Positions 34,120-41,953 of a stretch of DNA of 42,060 nucleotides are shown in pieces. The stretch comes from Deltaproteobacteria bacterium. Lineage in GTDB: Bacteria > Myxococcota_A > UBA796 > JAFGLY01. The position numbers were made by a program, and so were the translations under genes. The DNA lies in NCBI GenBank assembly GCA_016927815.1, contig JAFGLY010000047.1, positions 1 through 42,060 of the forward strand. Direction: 5' to 3'. Position 1 is the stretch's first letter. The number at the start of each line of letters is the position of its first letter. The notes beneath the pieces were generated by a model, which saw only the letters and a program-made list of their open reading frames with translations, was not told the origin of the DNA and searched no databases.

Positions 34120-36807
34120 TCAGTCGTCGGGCTTCTCTCGCCTCGCGCCTCCGGGTGGGGCCGACGGCTTCGAAGCCTCGCCCGATCCGCCCGGGTCGCT
34201 GGGTCGGTCGACGAGGAATTGGTGCTGGTACTCGTTGTAGAGCCATTCCACCTCGACGTTTCCAGGCCACCGCTCCCAGGCCTCCTTGAGCACGATGAGG
34301 GCGAACACCCAGCGTTCGCGGCGGGCGTAGGCTCGAGCCAGAGCCACGTGGTCCGCCAGGTCCTCCAGGGCGTGGAAGGGGGGCCGTGCCTCGTGGAGCA
34401 GCACCCGGTAGTTGTCCACGGAGGTGTCCCGGTAGAGCCGGCGGGGCGCGGCGAACTCCACGAGCATGTTGTCGTCGGTGTTGAGCGTCGCGCCTTGTAC
34501 GAACGCGTCGAGCGTGGACTCGTCCATCTGGTGGAACGTGAGAAGATCCCAGGCGTCGTGGATGCCGATGTTCTCGAGGTCCTCGGCTACGCCCGGGCGC
34601 TCGGCGAGGATCGCCTGTACGCGATCGGGGTCGAGCACGAGGGGCGCATCCGATCCCAGGATCACGAGGTCGGCGTCCTCGATGGTGGCGAAGACCGCCA
34701 CGTGCGGAAAGACCGCCCTCATCGTGGCCAGGAGCGAGCGCAACTCCTCGATGCCCATGCCGTAGACCTGGATCCACTGGCTCCAGACGCCCCCCGGCGT
34801 CAGGCGCTCCCGGCCGGCGCTGAAGAACTCTCGCGTGAAGAGGTTGGAGACACCGGTGAGCCAGGGGTTGGAGGGCTCCGAGATCACGGCGTCCCAGGCG
34901 CCGGGCTTTGCGAGGAACACGTGGTTGCGAGCGTCGTTCACGACCGGGCGGACCCTGGGATCCTCGAGGGGACGGTGGTTGACGTGGTCGAAGAAGCGGC
35001 TGGCGGTGAAGACGGCCGGCTCCAGTTCCACCATCTCGATGGACACGAGGTCCGGATGCCGCGTGACCGCGCCGAGCGTCACGCCCGAGGCGAGGCCCAC
35101 CACGCACGCACGGCGAGCGTCGGGCCGGAGGAGGAGCGGCAGGTGGCCCACGAGGATCTGCGTGGGCATGTCCGAGGTGGAGGACGCGTCCACCTTGCCG
35201 TTGTTGGCCAGCCAGACGTTGCCGGTCTTGCGGTTCCTCGCGACGGTCACCACCGAGGACAGCCCCTCGGCGTAGTAGAGGAGGTCGTAGGGCGCGACCG
35301 CGTACTGGTAGATGTGCTCGCGCGTGCGGATCGAGATGTCCGCGACGTACTTGTACATCCCCGAGGTCATGAGCAGGGGGTCCCACGGCGGGGGCTTGAG
35401 GAGAGCCAGGGCGCCGAGCGCCACGATCCCGATCCCCGCGAGGGCGGTCCGCCTCCGAACCGCGCCGGTCGGTCGGGTCCGGGCTCTCCAAGAGGCGGCC
35501 AGGGCGACCAGCGCCCCCGCGAGGTTGACGCCTCCCGCGGCGAGCACGGACCCGGTCACCTGGAGGTGCGGCAACAGGAGAAACGCCGCAGCGACCGATC
35601 CGAGGATGCCGCCCACCGTGTTCACGGCGTACACCTGCCCCACCGGGCCGCCCAGCCGATCCGGATCTCCCACGAACGTCCGCACCGCCAGCGGGAAGGT
35701 TGCCCCCATGAGCAAAGCCGCTGGTGCCATCAGCACCACCGCGAGGAGGCACTGGGCGGGCCAGAACATGATCGGGGCGTTTTCGACGGCCGTGTAGAGG
35801 TCCACGTACACGTAGGGGAGCTGGCCCCAGCTCCACATGGTCGCGGCCGAGAGCGCCGCCACCCCCACCTGGAGACCGGCCAGGAGGGCCAGGCCTCCGG
35901 CCCGCCCGGCGCGCGTCACCGTTCGATCGGCCAGGGGACCCCCCGCCCATCCCCCTGCCGCGATCCCGACCAGGAAGGCGAGGAGCATCGTGGAGAACGC
36001 GTAGGCGCTGCCCCCGAACGTGAGGGTCAGGAGACGGAACCACGCCAGCTCGTAGGCGAGCGAGGCGAAGCCGGCGAGACCGGCCACGAGCAGCACGGAT
36101 CGGTCCGCCGGCGCCCCGGAATCCACGGCGTCGGCCTCCACTTCGAGCGCGGTTCCCTGCTCGGTCCGCCAGGACAGGAGGAGGGCGCCCGCGAAGAGCA
36201 CGAGGTTCCCGGCCGCGGCGATGGAGGTCGTGGCGTCCAGACCGAGGTACGGCAGGAGCACGAAGCCCGCCAGGAAGGTCCCCAAGACCGCGCCTGCGGT
36301 GTTGACGCCGTAGAGCAGCCCCACGCGGTGGCCGGCGAGTGACAGCCGGGTCGTGGCGAAGCGGGCCAGCAGGGGGAGCGTGGCGCCCATGCAGGTGGTC
36401 GGCACCAGGAGCAGCAGGCCCGCGAGGAGGGCCTGGAAGGCCGAGAACACGGTGGGCGAGGGCTCCAGCCATCGCCAGAACCCGAGGTAGAACGGCACGA
36501 TCGACTTCAGGAGCACCGGGAAGGCGAGCGCGTACAGGCCGATCCCTCCCTCGAGCAGGCCGTAGACCCGCACCGGCCGCCGGATCCGATCGGCCAGCCG
36601 GCTCATCAGGAACCCGCCCAGGGACAGCCCCCCCATGAAGGCCGCCAGGACCGTCGCGATGGCCACCTGGCTGGTGCCGAACACCAGGTGCAGCTCCCGA
36701 CCCCACAGCGTCTCGTAGACCAGCGACGTGGCCCCGGACAGGAGGAAGAGCGGGAGGAGGCCCCACAGGGCGGACTCGCGCGAGTGCGGGACGGCGGTCG
36801 GGTGCAT
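34120..36807 (-). CDS. Fused polytopic membrane protein / spermidine synthase-like methyltransferase fold
   Basis: An 895-residue protein. The N-terminal about 480 residues are hydrophobic, with two similar halves of the MFS-like type found fused to spermidine synthase. Each half has ATSLVYE.LWGR or FASLAYELAWFR at its start and an MGATLPL/MGATFPL motif. From about 490 the C-terminal part is a spermidine-synthase-like Rossmann domain. There the aminopropyltransferase GGGDGG site is replaced by VVGLASGVT near 565, followed by IEMVELEPAV, NDARNHVFL and ISEPSNPW. The changed glycine motif argues against true spermidine synthase activity. A TPR-like tail (residues 810-865) follows. ATG 36807 has a weak ribosome site. 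It lies 39 bp downstream of the pilin-like gene. Confidence 0.85.
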   Translation of the reverse strand: MHPTAVPHSRESALWGLLPLFLLSGATSLVYETLWGRELHLVFGTSQVAIATVLAAFMGGLSLGGFLMSRLADRIRRPVRVYGLLEGGIGLYALAFPVLLKSIVPFYLGFWRWLEPSPTVFSAFQALLAGLLLLVPTTCMGATLPLLARFATTRLSLAGHRVGLLYGVNTAGAVLGTFLAGFVLLPYLGLDATTSIAAAGNLVLFAGALLLSWRTEQGTALEVEADAVDSGAPADRSVLLVAGLAGFASLAYELAWFRLLTLTFGGSAYAFSTMLLAFLVGIAAGGWAGGPLADRTVTRAGRAGGLALLAGLQVGVAALSAATMWSWGQLPYVYVDLYTAVENAPIMFWPAQCLLAVVLMAPAALLMGATFPLAVRTFVGDPDRLGGPVGQVYAVNTVGGILGSVAAAFLLLPHLQVTGSVLAAGGVNLAGALVALAASWRARTRPTGAVRRRTALAGIGIVALGALALLKPPPWDPLLMTSGMYKYVADISIRTREHIYQYAVAPYDLLYYAEGLSSVVTVARNRKTGNVWLANNGKVDASSTSDMPTQILVGHLPLLLRPDARRACVVGLASGVTLGAVTRHPDLVSIEMVELEPAVFTASRFFDHVNHRPLEDPRVRPVVNDARNHVFLAKPGAWDAVISEPSNPWLTGVSNLFTREFFSAGRERLTPGGVWSQWIQVYGMGIEELRSLLATMRAVFPHVAVFATIEDADLVILGSDAPLVLDPDRVQAILAERPGVAEDLENIGIHDAWDLLTFHQMDESTLDAFVQGATLNTDDNMLVEFAAPRRLYRDTSVDNYRVLLHEARPPFHALEDLADHVALARAYARRERWVFALIVLKEAWERWPGNVEVEWLYNEYQHQFLVDRPSDPGGSGEASKPSAPPGGARREKPDD

Positions 36808-36846
36808 GGGGGACGGCCCTAACGTGCCGCCCTGGCGGCCGGACGT

Positions 36847-37041
36847 TCAGCGGGCCAGATCGCCGGTGGTGTACACGCTCTCCGCTCGCTGTCCCAGCCG
36901 CTGCATGGCAGGGACGAACCGGGGTGCGAGCATCCACCCCGCCGCCACGAGGGCGAGGACCAGGATCGCGACGATGAGAGCGTGCTCGGCCGTGCTCTGG
37001 CCGGAACGTCCCCGCGTCGGGAGGCCATCGGCCCGGATCAT
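36847..37041 (-). CDS. Small Flp-like (type IVb) prepilin
   Basis: From ATG 37041 the product is 64 residues. It has a basic leader (MIRADGLPTRGRS), then G|QSTAEH, a prepilin-peptidase site with glycine at -1 and the conserved glutamate at +5. A single hydrophobic helix ALIVAILVLALVAAGWML follows, then a short polar tail. This is the layout of Flp/Fap pilins, which usually read GxxxxEY; here the tyrosine is histidine. GGAGG lies four bases upstream of ATG 37041, which rules out the longer frame. No tad/cpa assembly genes or prepilin peptidase are nearby. Confidence 0.72.
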   Translation of the reverse strand: MIRADGLPTRGRSGQSTAEHALIVAILVLALVAAGWMLAPRFVPAMQRLGQRAESVYTTGDLAR

Positions 37042-37065
37042 GGACCCTCCGGAGCTGGGGTCGCC

Positions 37066-37095
37066 AGGATACAGCACCCGGGTGCCCCGTATCCT
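37066..37095. promoter_or_regulatory. Nested inverted repeat between divergent genes
   Basis: AGGATAC (37066-37072) and GTATCCT (37089-37095) form perfect 7-bp arms around the 12-bp palindrome GCACCCGGGTGC (37074-37085). Each arm contains TATCCT facing outward, one toward the pilin-like gene and one toward the TPR gene. It may be an operator or a pair of divergent -10 elements. Confidence 0.45.
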
Positions 37096-37138
37096 CTTCC
37101 CGCGGGGCCCCTCCACCCTCCCAGGCGAGGCGCGGACC

Positions 37139-39148
37139 ATGTTCCCCCACCAGAAACTGGACTGGAACCTCGGTCGCCTCGAGTCCGAGGTGCGCGAGAA
37201 GCCCGACGATCCCGCCGTCCGCCTGGCCTATGGGCGGGCCCTCCTGTCCAAGGGGCTCTTCCACGGAGGGGGCGAACAGGCCTGCGCGCAGGCGCTCAGG
37301 CAGGCCCAGCGGGTCCTCAAGGACGATTCGGCGAACGGCGAGGCACTCGTGCTGGCCGGCTCCGCGCTCGTGGGCATGAACCGTCCCGAGCGCGCGCGGC
37401 CCTTCCTCGACGAGGCCATCCGACAGGTCCCCGATCGGTCCGACCTGCACCTCGCCCTGGGTGCCATGTGCCGTACCGAGGGCGACCGGGCTCGGTCCAT
37501 CGCGCACTTCGAGACGGCGTGCCGGCTCGAACCCGAGGCATGGGAGGCCCACTTCTACCTGGGTCGGGCCCTGGCCGAGCAGGCACGCCTCGCCCAGCAC
37601 GCCCGGCTTCTCGTGGAGCGGGCCCAGTTCCACCTGGTCCGCGCCCTCCGAGCCGGCCCGGCACCCGACCTGAAGGCCAGCGCTCTGAAGGATCTGGGCG
37701 TCACCTGCCTGGCCACGGGCAGGTACGCCGAGGCCGAGCGGATCTTCCAGCGACTGCGGGAGCACCCGAGATACCGTCAGCGGGCGCGCTACCACCTCGG
37801 CAAGGTGGCCTACAGCCTGGGCAAGTACAAGAACGCCATCCACCACTTGAGGACGTACCTGGACGACGCACCCCCGGACACGGGGGCCTGGACCACGATG
37901 GCACAGGCCTTCCTCCAGCTCGGCGAACTCCAACGTGCCCGGGAGACCTGCAACCAGGCCCTCCTCCTGGATCCCGATTACGTGGAGGCCCGCTACACCC
38001 TCGGCTGCACCGTCCTCGAGGAGGGAGACCCGACGGAGGCGGCGCGCATCTTCCGGCTCAACTTGAGGGACCACCCGGACCACGTGCCGTCCTACCTGGA
38101 GATCGCGCGGATCCGGCGCAAGGCCGACGACGTCCGCTGGCTCACCCGTGCCCTGAACGCCGAGGTGGGGGACTTCGACCGCCTGCCGCCGTTCCAGGGC
38201 GACCAGGATCCCCGCTACCACACGCGGCAGCGCATCTCGGTCCTCCTCGACGAACTCAAGGCCATGGGCCCCTCCTCGGTGGGGGTGGTCCTGGGTGCCG
38301 TGGGACGCACCCGCTCGGAGGCGGTCCGCTTCCAGTTGTGGGAGGCGGCCACCGCGCTCGCCGCCAGCCAGGGGGCGGACGAGGTCGCACTCAAGCTCAG
38401 GGATCCGGGCCGCACCTTCAGCAAGGGCCTGGGTCGGCAGGCCCATGCCACGGCCCACCTCCTGCCCGAGCCGGTGCTCACGCGAGGCCTCGCGGTGGGC
38501 GACGAGGACCTGAAGCGGGAGGCCGTGGACAGGTACGGACCCGCGCCCGACGTCGCCTCCCACCGCCTGAACGTGGAGCGCGCACGGCAGGAGGCGCGCA
38601 CCTACCAGGCGCTCCTCCTCCTGGCCATCGCACGGCGACAGAGCCGGGCCGGCCGCAGCCTCCTGTCCCGGTGGGCCGAGACCGCCGATCCCGAAATGGC
38701 CACCGTGGCCCGCATCGGTCTTTCGCTCTACGGCGATCCGGACGCGATCGGAGCGATCCGGCAGGTCGCGCGGGCACGGGGGGTGAGCCTTCAGGTGGAC
38801 CCCCTCCTGGAGGCGCTGGCCCCGCCCCGCCAGGCCGGGGCGCCGCGCCCCCTGGATCCGTCCGACAGCGCCCACTGCACGGCCTGCGGGCGAACGGCCC
38901 GCGAGGCTCGACATCTCATGGCAGGGAGCCACGCCGTCCTGTGCGACCCGTGTATGCTCCACGTGGGCCGTCACCGGGAGTCCCTGCCCGCTCGGGAGGG
39001 GGCCCGCTGCGCCCTCTGCGGCCGCAGCGACGTCGAAGCGCGCGGGCTCTACCACTACGCCGGCGTGGACGTCTGCCGATCCTGCGTCGACCTCTCCTTG
39101 AGGCTGCTCGAGCGGGAGGAGGTGGACGCCTACCTGTCCGCCTGCTAG
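37139..39148 (+). CDS. TPR protein with two C-terminal ClpX-type zinc fingers
   Basis: A 669-residue protein with no signal peptide. Residues about 10-340 are tetratricopeptide repeats (for example VRLAYGRALLSKGLF, LHLALGAMCRTEGD, ARYHLGKVAYSLGKYKNAIHHL, ARYTLGCTVLEEGDPTEAARIF). A helical part at 360-570 may be HEAT-like. The C-terminus has two four-cysteine fingers: Cys580/583/602/605 (CTACGRTAREARHLMAG...LCDPC) and Cys624/627/646/649 (CALCGRSDVEARGLYHYAG...VCRSC). Both resemble the N-terminal zinc-binding domain of ClpX (CxFCGK..xEVxxLIAG...ICDEC), which dimerises and binds substrates and adaptors. ATG 37139 has GAGG eight bases upstream. The hydrolase follows after 10 bp. The function is not known. 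Confidence 0.85.
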   Translation: MFPHQKLDWNLGRLESEVREKPDDPAVRLAYGRALLSKGLFHGGGEQACAQALRQAQRVLKDDSANGEALVLAGSALVGMNRPERARPFLDEAIRQVPDRSDLHLALGAMCRTEGDRARSIAHFETACRLEPEAWEAHFYLGRALAEQARLAQHARLLVERAQFHLVRALRAGPAPDLKASALKDLGVTCLATGRYAEAERIFQRLREHPRYRQRARYHLGKVAYSLGKYKNAIHHLRTYLDDAPPDTGAWTTMAQAFLQLGELQRARETCNQALLLDPDYVEARYTLGCTVLEEGDPTEAARIFRLNLRDHPDHVPSYLEIARIRRKADDVRWLTRALNAEVGDFDRLPPFQGDQDPRYHTRQRISVLLDELKAMGPSSVGVVLGAVGRTRSEAVRFQLWEAATALAASQGADEVALKLRDPGRTFSKGLGRQAHATAHLLPEPVLTRGLAVGDEDLKREAVDRYGPAPDVASHRLNVERARQEARTYQALLLLAIARRQSRAGRSLLSRWAETADPEMATVARIGLSLYGDPDAIGAIRQVARARGVSLQVDPLLEALAPPRQAGAPRPLDPSDSAHCTACGRTAREARHLMAGSHAVLCDPCMLHVGRHRESLPAREGARCALCGRSDVEARGLYHYAGVDVCRSCVDLSLRLLEREEVDAYLSAC

Positions 39149-39158
39149 GGGTCCGGCC

Positions 39159-39836
39159 GTGCAGGTTCGGGCATTCTGCGTCGGCCAGTTCCAGGCCAAC
39201 TGCTTCCTTGTCACCGACCCGGAGACGGGAGCCTCGGCGTTGGTGGACGTGGGCGAGGATGGGGAGGTGGCGCGCCGCCTGGGGGAACGGGGACCCGCAC
39301 GCCCGCTCGAGGCTATCCTCCTCACCCACGCGCACGTGGATCACGCCGGTGGGCTCGCCCAGGTCCAGGCGGAACGGGATGCCCCGACATTCCTCGGATC
39401 CGGCGATCGGGCACTCTTTGCCACCCTGCCGCAGCAGGGCAGCTGGTTCGGCATGCCGTGGCTGGACCACCCCACGGGCCGGGTGGACACCTGGGTGGAC
39501 GACGGGGCCATCGTCACCGTCGGCGCGCTCCGCCTGAGCTTCCTGGCCACGCCCGGCCACACGCCGGGGCACGGCATCTGGGTGGGGACGGGGCACGCCT
39601 TCGCAGGCGACCTCGTGTTCGCGGGCAGCGTCGGGCGCACGGACCTCCCGTTCGGGGATCCCCGCGCCATGACGGCAAGCCTTCTCCGTCTCGGGGACCT
39701 GCCCGACGCGACCGTGCTGCACTGCGGGCACGGCCCGGACACCACGGTCGGCGAAGAGATCCGATCCAATCCCTTCCTCGGCGCCCTCCGGCGCGCCCGG
39801 GGCTGGCCCGACCCCGCAGGCCAGGGGTGGTGGTAG
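39159..39836 (+). CDS. Metallo-beta-lactamase-fold hydrolase (glyoxalase II-like)
   Basis: A 225-residue zinc hydrolase. The HxHxDH metal motif is THAHVDHAGG near 66-75. Further ligands are in TPGHTPGHG, GDLVFAGSVGRTDLPFGDP and the final HCGHGPDTTVGEE. The tail EIRSNPFL is typical of the YcbL/hydroxyacylglutathione-hydrolase-like group. Members cleave thioesters such as S-lactoylglutathione or related compounds in the cytoplasm. GTG 39159 follows AGGGG by seven bases. It is co-transcribed with the TPR/zinc-finger gene, separated by 10 bp. The exact substrate is unknown. Confidence 0.9.
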   Translation: MQVRAFCVGQFQANCFLVTDPETGASALVDVGEDGEVARRLGERGPARPLEAILLTHAHVDHAGGLAQVQAERDAPTFLGSGDRALFATLPQQGSWFGMPWLDHPTGRVDTWVDDGAIVTVGALRLSFLATPGHTPGHGIWVGTGHAFAGDLVFAGSVGRTDLPFGDPRAMTASLLRLGDLPDATVLHCGHGPDTTVGEEIRSNPFLGALRRARGWPDPAGQGWW

Positions 39837-39983
39837 GTGGCCCACGGGGGCCCGCGCCGAGCGACCAATCCACCCCGGACGCCCCGGATGGACGCACGCC
39901 CCACAGCCGCTGCCGGGGGGGGCGCGCCTCGCATCGAAAGTCGTGCGCCCGCATGGCCCCAATCGGGATAGCTACCCTGTGCA

Positions 39984-39999
39984 GGTCCGGATCCGGACC
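39984..39999. repeat. Perfect 16-bp palindrome
   Basis: GGTCCGGATCCGGACC is fully self-complementary. Related GGATCC and GATCCGG sequence continues to about 40014. It lies 247 bp upstream of the OmpA-family start and 147 bp after the hydrolase stop; it could be an operator or a short RNA hairpin. Confidence 0.5.
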
Positions 40000-40209
40000 A
40001 GGGATCCGATCCGGGTCGCGTGGTGGCCCGAAGATGACACGTATGACTTTTATGAGCGACCTTTTCGACATCCGGACGTCGACCTCTCCAGGTCACCTCC
40101 ACCCCCCCTCGCCTGTCCGGCGCGCCGTCCGCGCGGAGCGCGCCACCCACGTCTCAGCCCGTCAGCGTCTTTCTCCTGCCCCATGGGGTAGCCAGACAGA
40201 CCCTTGACG

Positions 40210-40222
40210 GGGTAGCCTACCC
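40210..40222. promoter_or_regulatory. Inverted repeat in the OmpA-gene promoter region
   Basis: GGGTAG-C-CTACCC is a perfect inverted repeat directly after TTGACG (40204-40209). Its right arm overlaps TACCCT (40218-40223), a -10-like hexamer 23 bp before the ATG. TTGACG is too close to TACCCT to be its -35 box, and no good -10 lies 17 bp after TTGACG, so the promoter itself is unresolved. Confidence 0.35.
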
Positions 40223-40246
40223 TCCCACAAGGGAAGGACTCACCCG

Positions 40247-41932
40247 ATGCGACACGCTGCCCTGTACACCACCTCCACCCTCCTCCTCGCTGTGCCGTCC
40301 CTGGCCTTCGGCCAGGAAGCGGACGAGATCTACCGATCGCTCGACACCCAGCTGGTGGGGCCCGCCCTCATGCCGGGCGCCGCCATCGCGATCGACTCCC
40401 CACGGGCCTGGCGACCCCTGACGTTCCAGGGAGGTGCCGCGTGGCAACTCGAGCGCATGCCGCTCGAGTACTTCGAGAACGGCGAATCGGTGGGCGCCGC
40501 CATCACGACGCGCAACACCCTCCACGTGGCGGGCGGCACCACGGTCTACAAGGGCATCACCGCCTACGGCCGCTGGGCCGCGGTCATCATGGACCCGGGG
40601 GTGGAAGGGGCCGAAAACGCCTATCCGGAGTCCAACCTCGCGCTCGGCGACCTCGCCATCGGTGTGAAGGCCGACCTCATCCAGGCCAACAACCTCGCGT
40701 TCGGACCCCACCTCGACGTCTGGTTCCCCACGGGCACCAAGGACTCCTGGGTCGCCGAGGAGAAGACCCGCTACATGCCCGGCCTCCTGCTCGACCTCGA
40801 CACCGGTCCGGTCGAGATCTTCTCCCGCCTGGGCCTTCTCATCCGCTCCGAGTCGAACTCCAACGCCGACTTCATCCTCGGATCCGAGGTCCCTGTGGGC
40901 CTGGGCGTGGCCGTTCCCTTCAGCGACCGGGTCGCCGCCCTCGCGGAGGCCACGGGCCGGATGAGCTTCGTTGAGTTCCTCAAGCCCGGCGCCGAAAACC
41001 CCTTCGAGGCCAAGGCCGGCGTCCGCTGGAAGATCGGCGGCGTCGCCCAGGTGGACCTCGCAGCGGGCACCGCGCTCGACAACGGCTACGGCACCTCCGA
41101 CATCCGCGCGCTGCTCTCCGTGGTGAACATCCCGCGACCCGCCGCGGCCCCGACCGCAGCGGAGGTGGTGGAGGTCGAGGCGCCCAAGCCCAAGGCCGCC
41201 GAGGTCATCGTGCCCGACCAGAAGGAGGAGATTCAGTGGGAGGAGGGCGTGCTGGCCCAGGTGCACCGCGGCCACATCGTCATCAAGGATCCCATCCAGT
41301 TCGAGTTCGCCACGGCCAACATCCTCCCCGTGTCCCAGCCCACGCTCGACGCCGTGGCCCGGGTCATGAACGACTACCCGCAGATCGAGCACCTCCTCAT
41401 CGAAGGCCACGCCTCGGAGGAGGGCACCTACGAGTACAACTACAAGCTCTCCAGCTCCCGCGCCAACGCCATCTACGAGTCCCTCATCCGAGGCGGCGTG
41501 CGGCCCGAGCGCCTCTCCTACCGCGGCATGGGCGAGACCGTCCCCGTGGCGCTGGGTACGGACGAGGAGTCGCTCGCGCTCAACCGGCGCGTCGAGTTCA
41601 AGATCATGAAGGTGCGCGACTTCCTCGACGTGGCCAACCAGGACACCGGCGAGGCGATCGTCTCCCCCATGACCGGCGAGGAGATCTCCGCCCCGAAGAT
41701 GGGGGAGAAGCAGCTCTCCGCGGACGCCAACCCCATCCTGGTCGAGGTGCAGACCGCACCCAAGCCCGAGGAGACCTCCCCCGACGCCGCCGAGTTCCGC
41801 ACGGCCCTCGAGGAGGCCGAGGAGTTGACCCCCGAGGAGGAGACCGCGCCGCCGACCGAAACCGCGCCTCCCGAGAACCCCGAAGCGCCTCCCGAGAACC
41901 CCGAAGCGCCTCCCGAGAACCCCGAAGAGTAG
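40247..41932 (+). CDS. OmpA-family outer-membrane protein
   Basis: A 561-residue exported protein. The signal peptide (MRHAALYTTSTLLLAVPSLAFG) is probably cut before QEADE. Residues about 25-290 alternate polar and hydrophobic residues with many aromatic ends (for example TTVYKGITAYGRWAAVIM, DLAIGVKADLI), consistent with a beta-barrel. A proline/glutamate linker follows. The OmpA/MotB peptidoglycan-binding domain spans about 345-455: IQFEFATANILPVSQPTLDAVA, LLIEGHASEEGTYEYNYKLSSSRANAIYESL and LALNRRVEFKI. The tail is very acidic and ends in three copies of APPENPE. ATG 40247 has AAGGA about eight bases upstream. It probably anchors the outer membrane to peptidoglycan, and a secreted-protein gene follows after 21 bp. 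Confidence 0.92.
   Translation: MRHAALYTTSTLLLAVPSLAFGQEADEIYRSLDTQLVGPALMPGAAIAIDSPRAWRPLTFQGGAAWQLERMPLEYFENGESVGAAITTRNTLHVAGGTTVYKGITAYGRWAAVIMDPGVEGAENAYPESNLALGDLAIGVKADLIQANNLAFGPHLDVWFPTGTKDSWVAEEKTRYMPGLLLDLDTGPVEIFSRLGLLIRSESNSNADFILGSEVPVGLGVAVPFSDRVAALAEATGRMSFVEFLKPGAENPFEAKAGVRWKIGGVAQVDLAAGTALDNGYGTSDIRALLSVVNIPRPAAAPTAAEVVEVEAPKPKAAEVIVPDQKEEIQWEEGVLAQVHRGHIVIKDPIQFEFATANILPVSQPTLDAVARVMNDYPQIEHLLIEGHASEEGTYEYNYKLSSSRANAIYESLIRGGVRPERLSYRGMGETVPVALGTDEESLALNRRVEFKIMKVRDFLDVANQDTGEAIVSPMTGEEISAPKMGEKQLSADANPILVEVQTAPKPEETSPDAAEFRTALEEAEELTPEEETAPPTETAPPENPEAPPENPEAPPENPEE
41864..41926 (+). repeat. Three perfect 21-bp tandem repeats
   Basis: Units at 41864-41884, 41885-41905 and 41906-41926 are identical at the nucleotide level and each encodes APPENPE at the end of the OmpA-family protein. 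Perfect identity suggests recent expansion and possible length variation between strains. Confidence 0.9.
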
Positions 41933-41953
41933 CGCACCGAGGAGGAATCACCG

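Larger units (their letters stand above)
39837..40246. other. Gene-free stretch upstream of the OmpA-family gene
   Basis: I see no convincing gene in these 410 bp. Short open frames on both strands are proline/arginine-rich or antisense to the hydrolase. The stretch holds a 16-bp palindrome, a relatively AT-rich patch at about 40033-40076, and the sequence GGGGTAGCC twice (40185-40193 and 40209-40217). The second copy is part of a 13-bp inverted repeat just before the OmpA-family gene. Confidence 0.5.

Noticed and set aside
33995-39325. A minus-strand open frame of over 1,700 codons
   Set aside because: It is antisense or out of frame to the spermidine-synthase fusion, TPR and hydrolase genes, is rich in Arg, Gly and Pro, and has no family motif. 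Long shadow frames are expected at this G+C content.
39514-40071. Minus-strand frame starting MSKRSLIKVIRVIFG, which looks like a natural protein start
   Set aside because: After about 35 residues it becomes Arg/Pro/Gly-rich and runs antisense through the conserved metal motifs of the hydrolase; no ribosome site was convincing.
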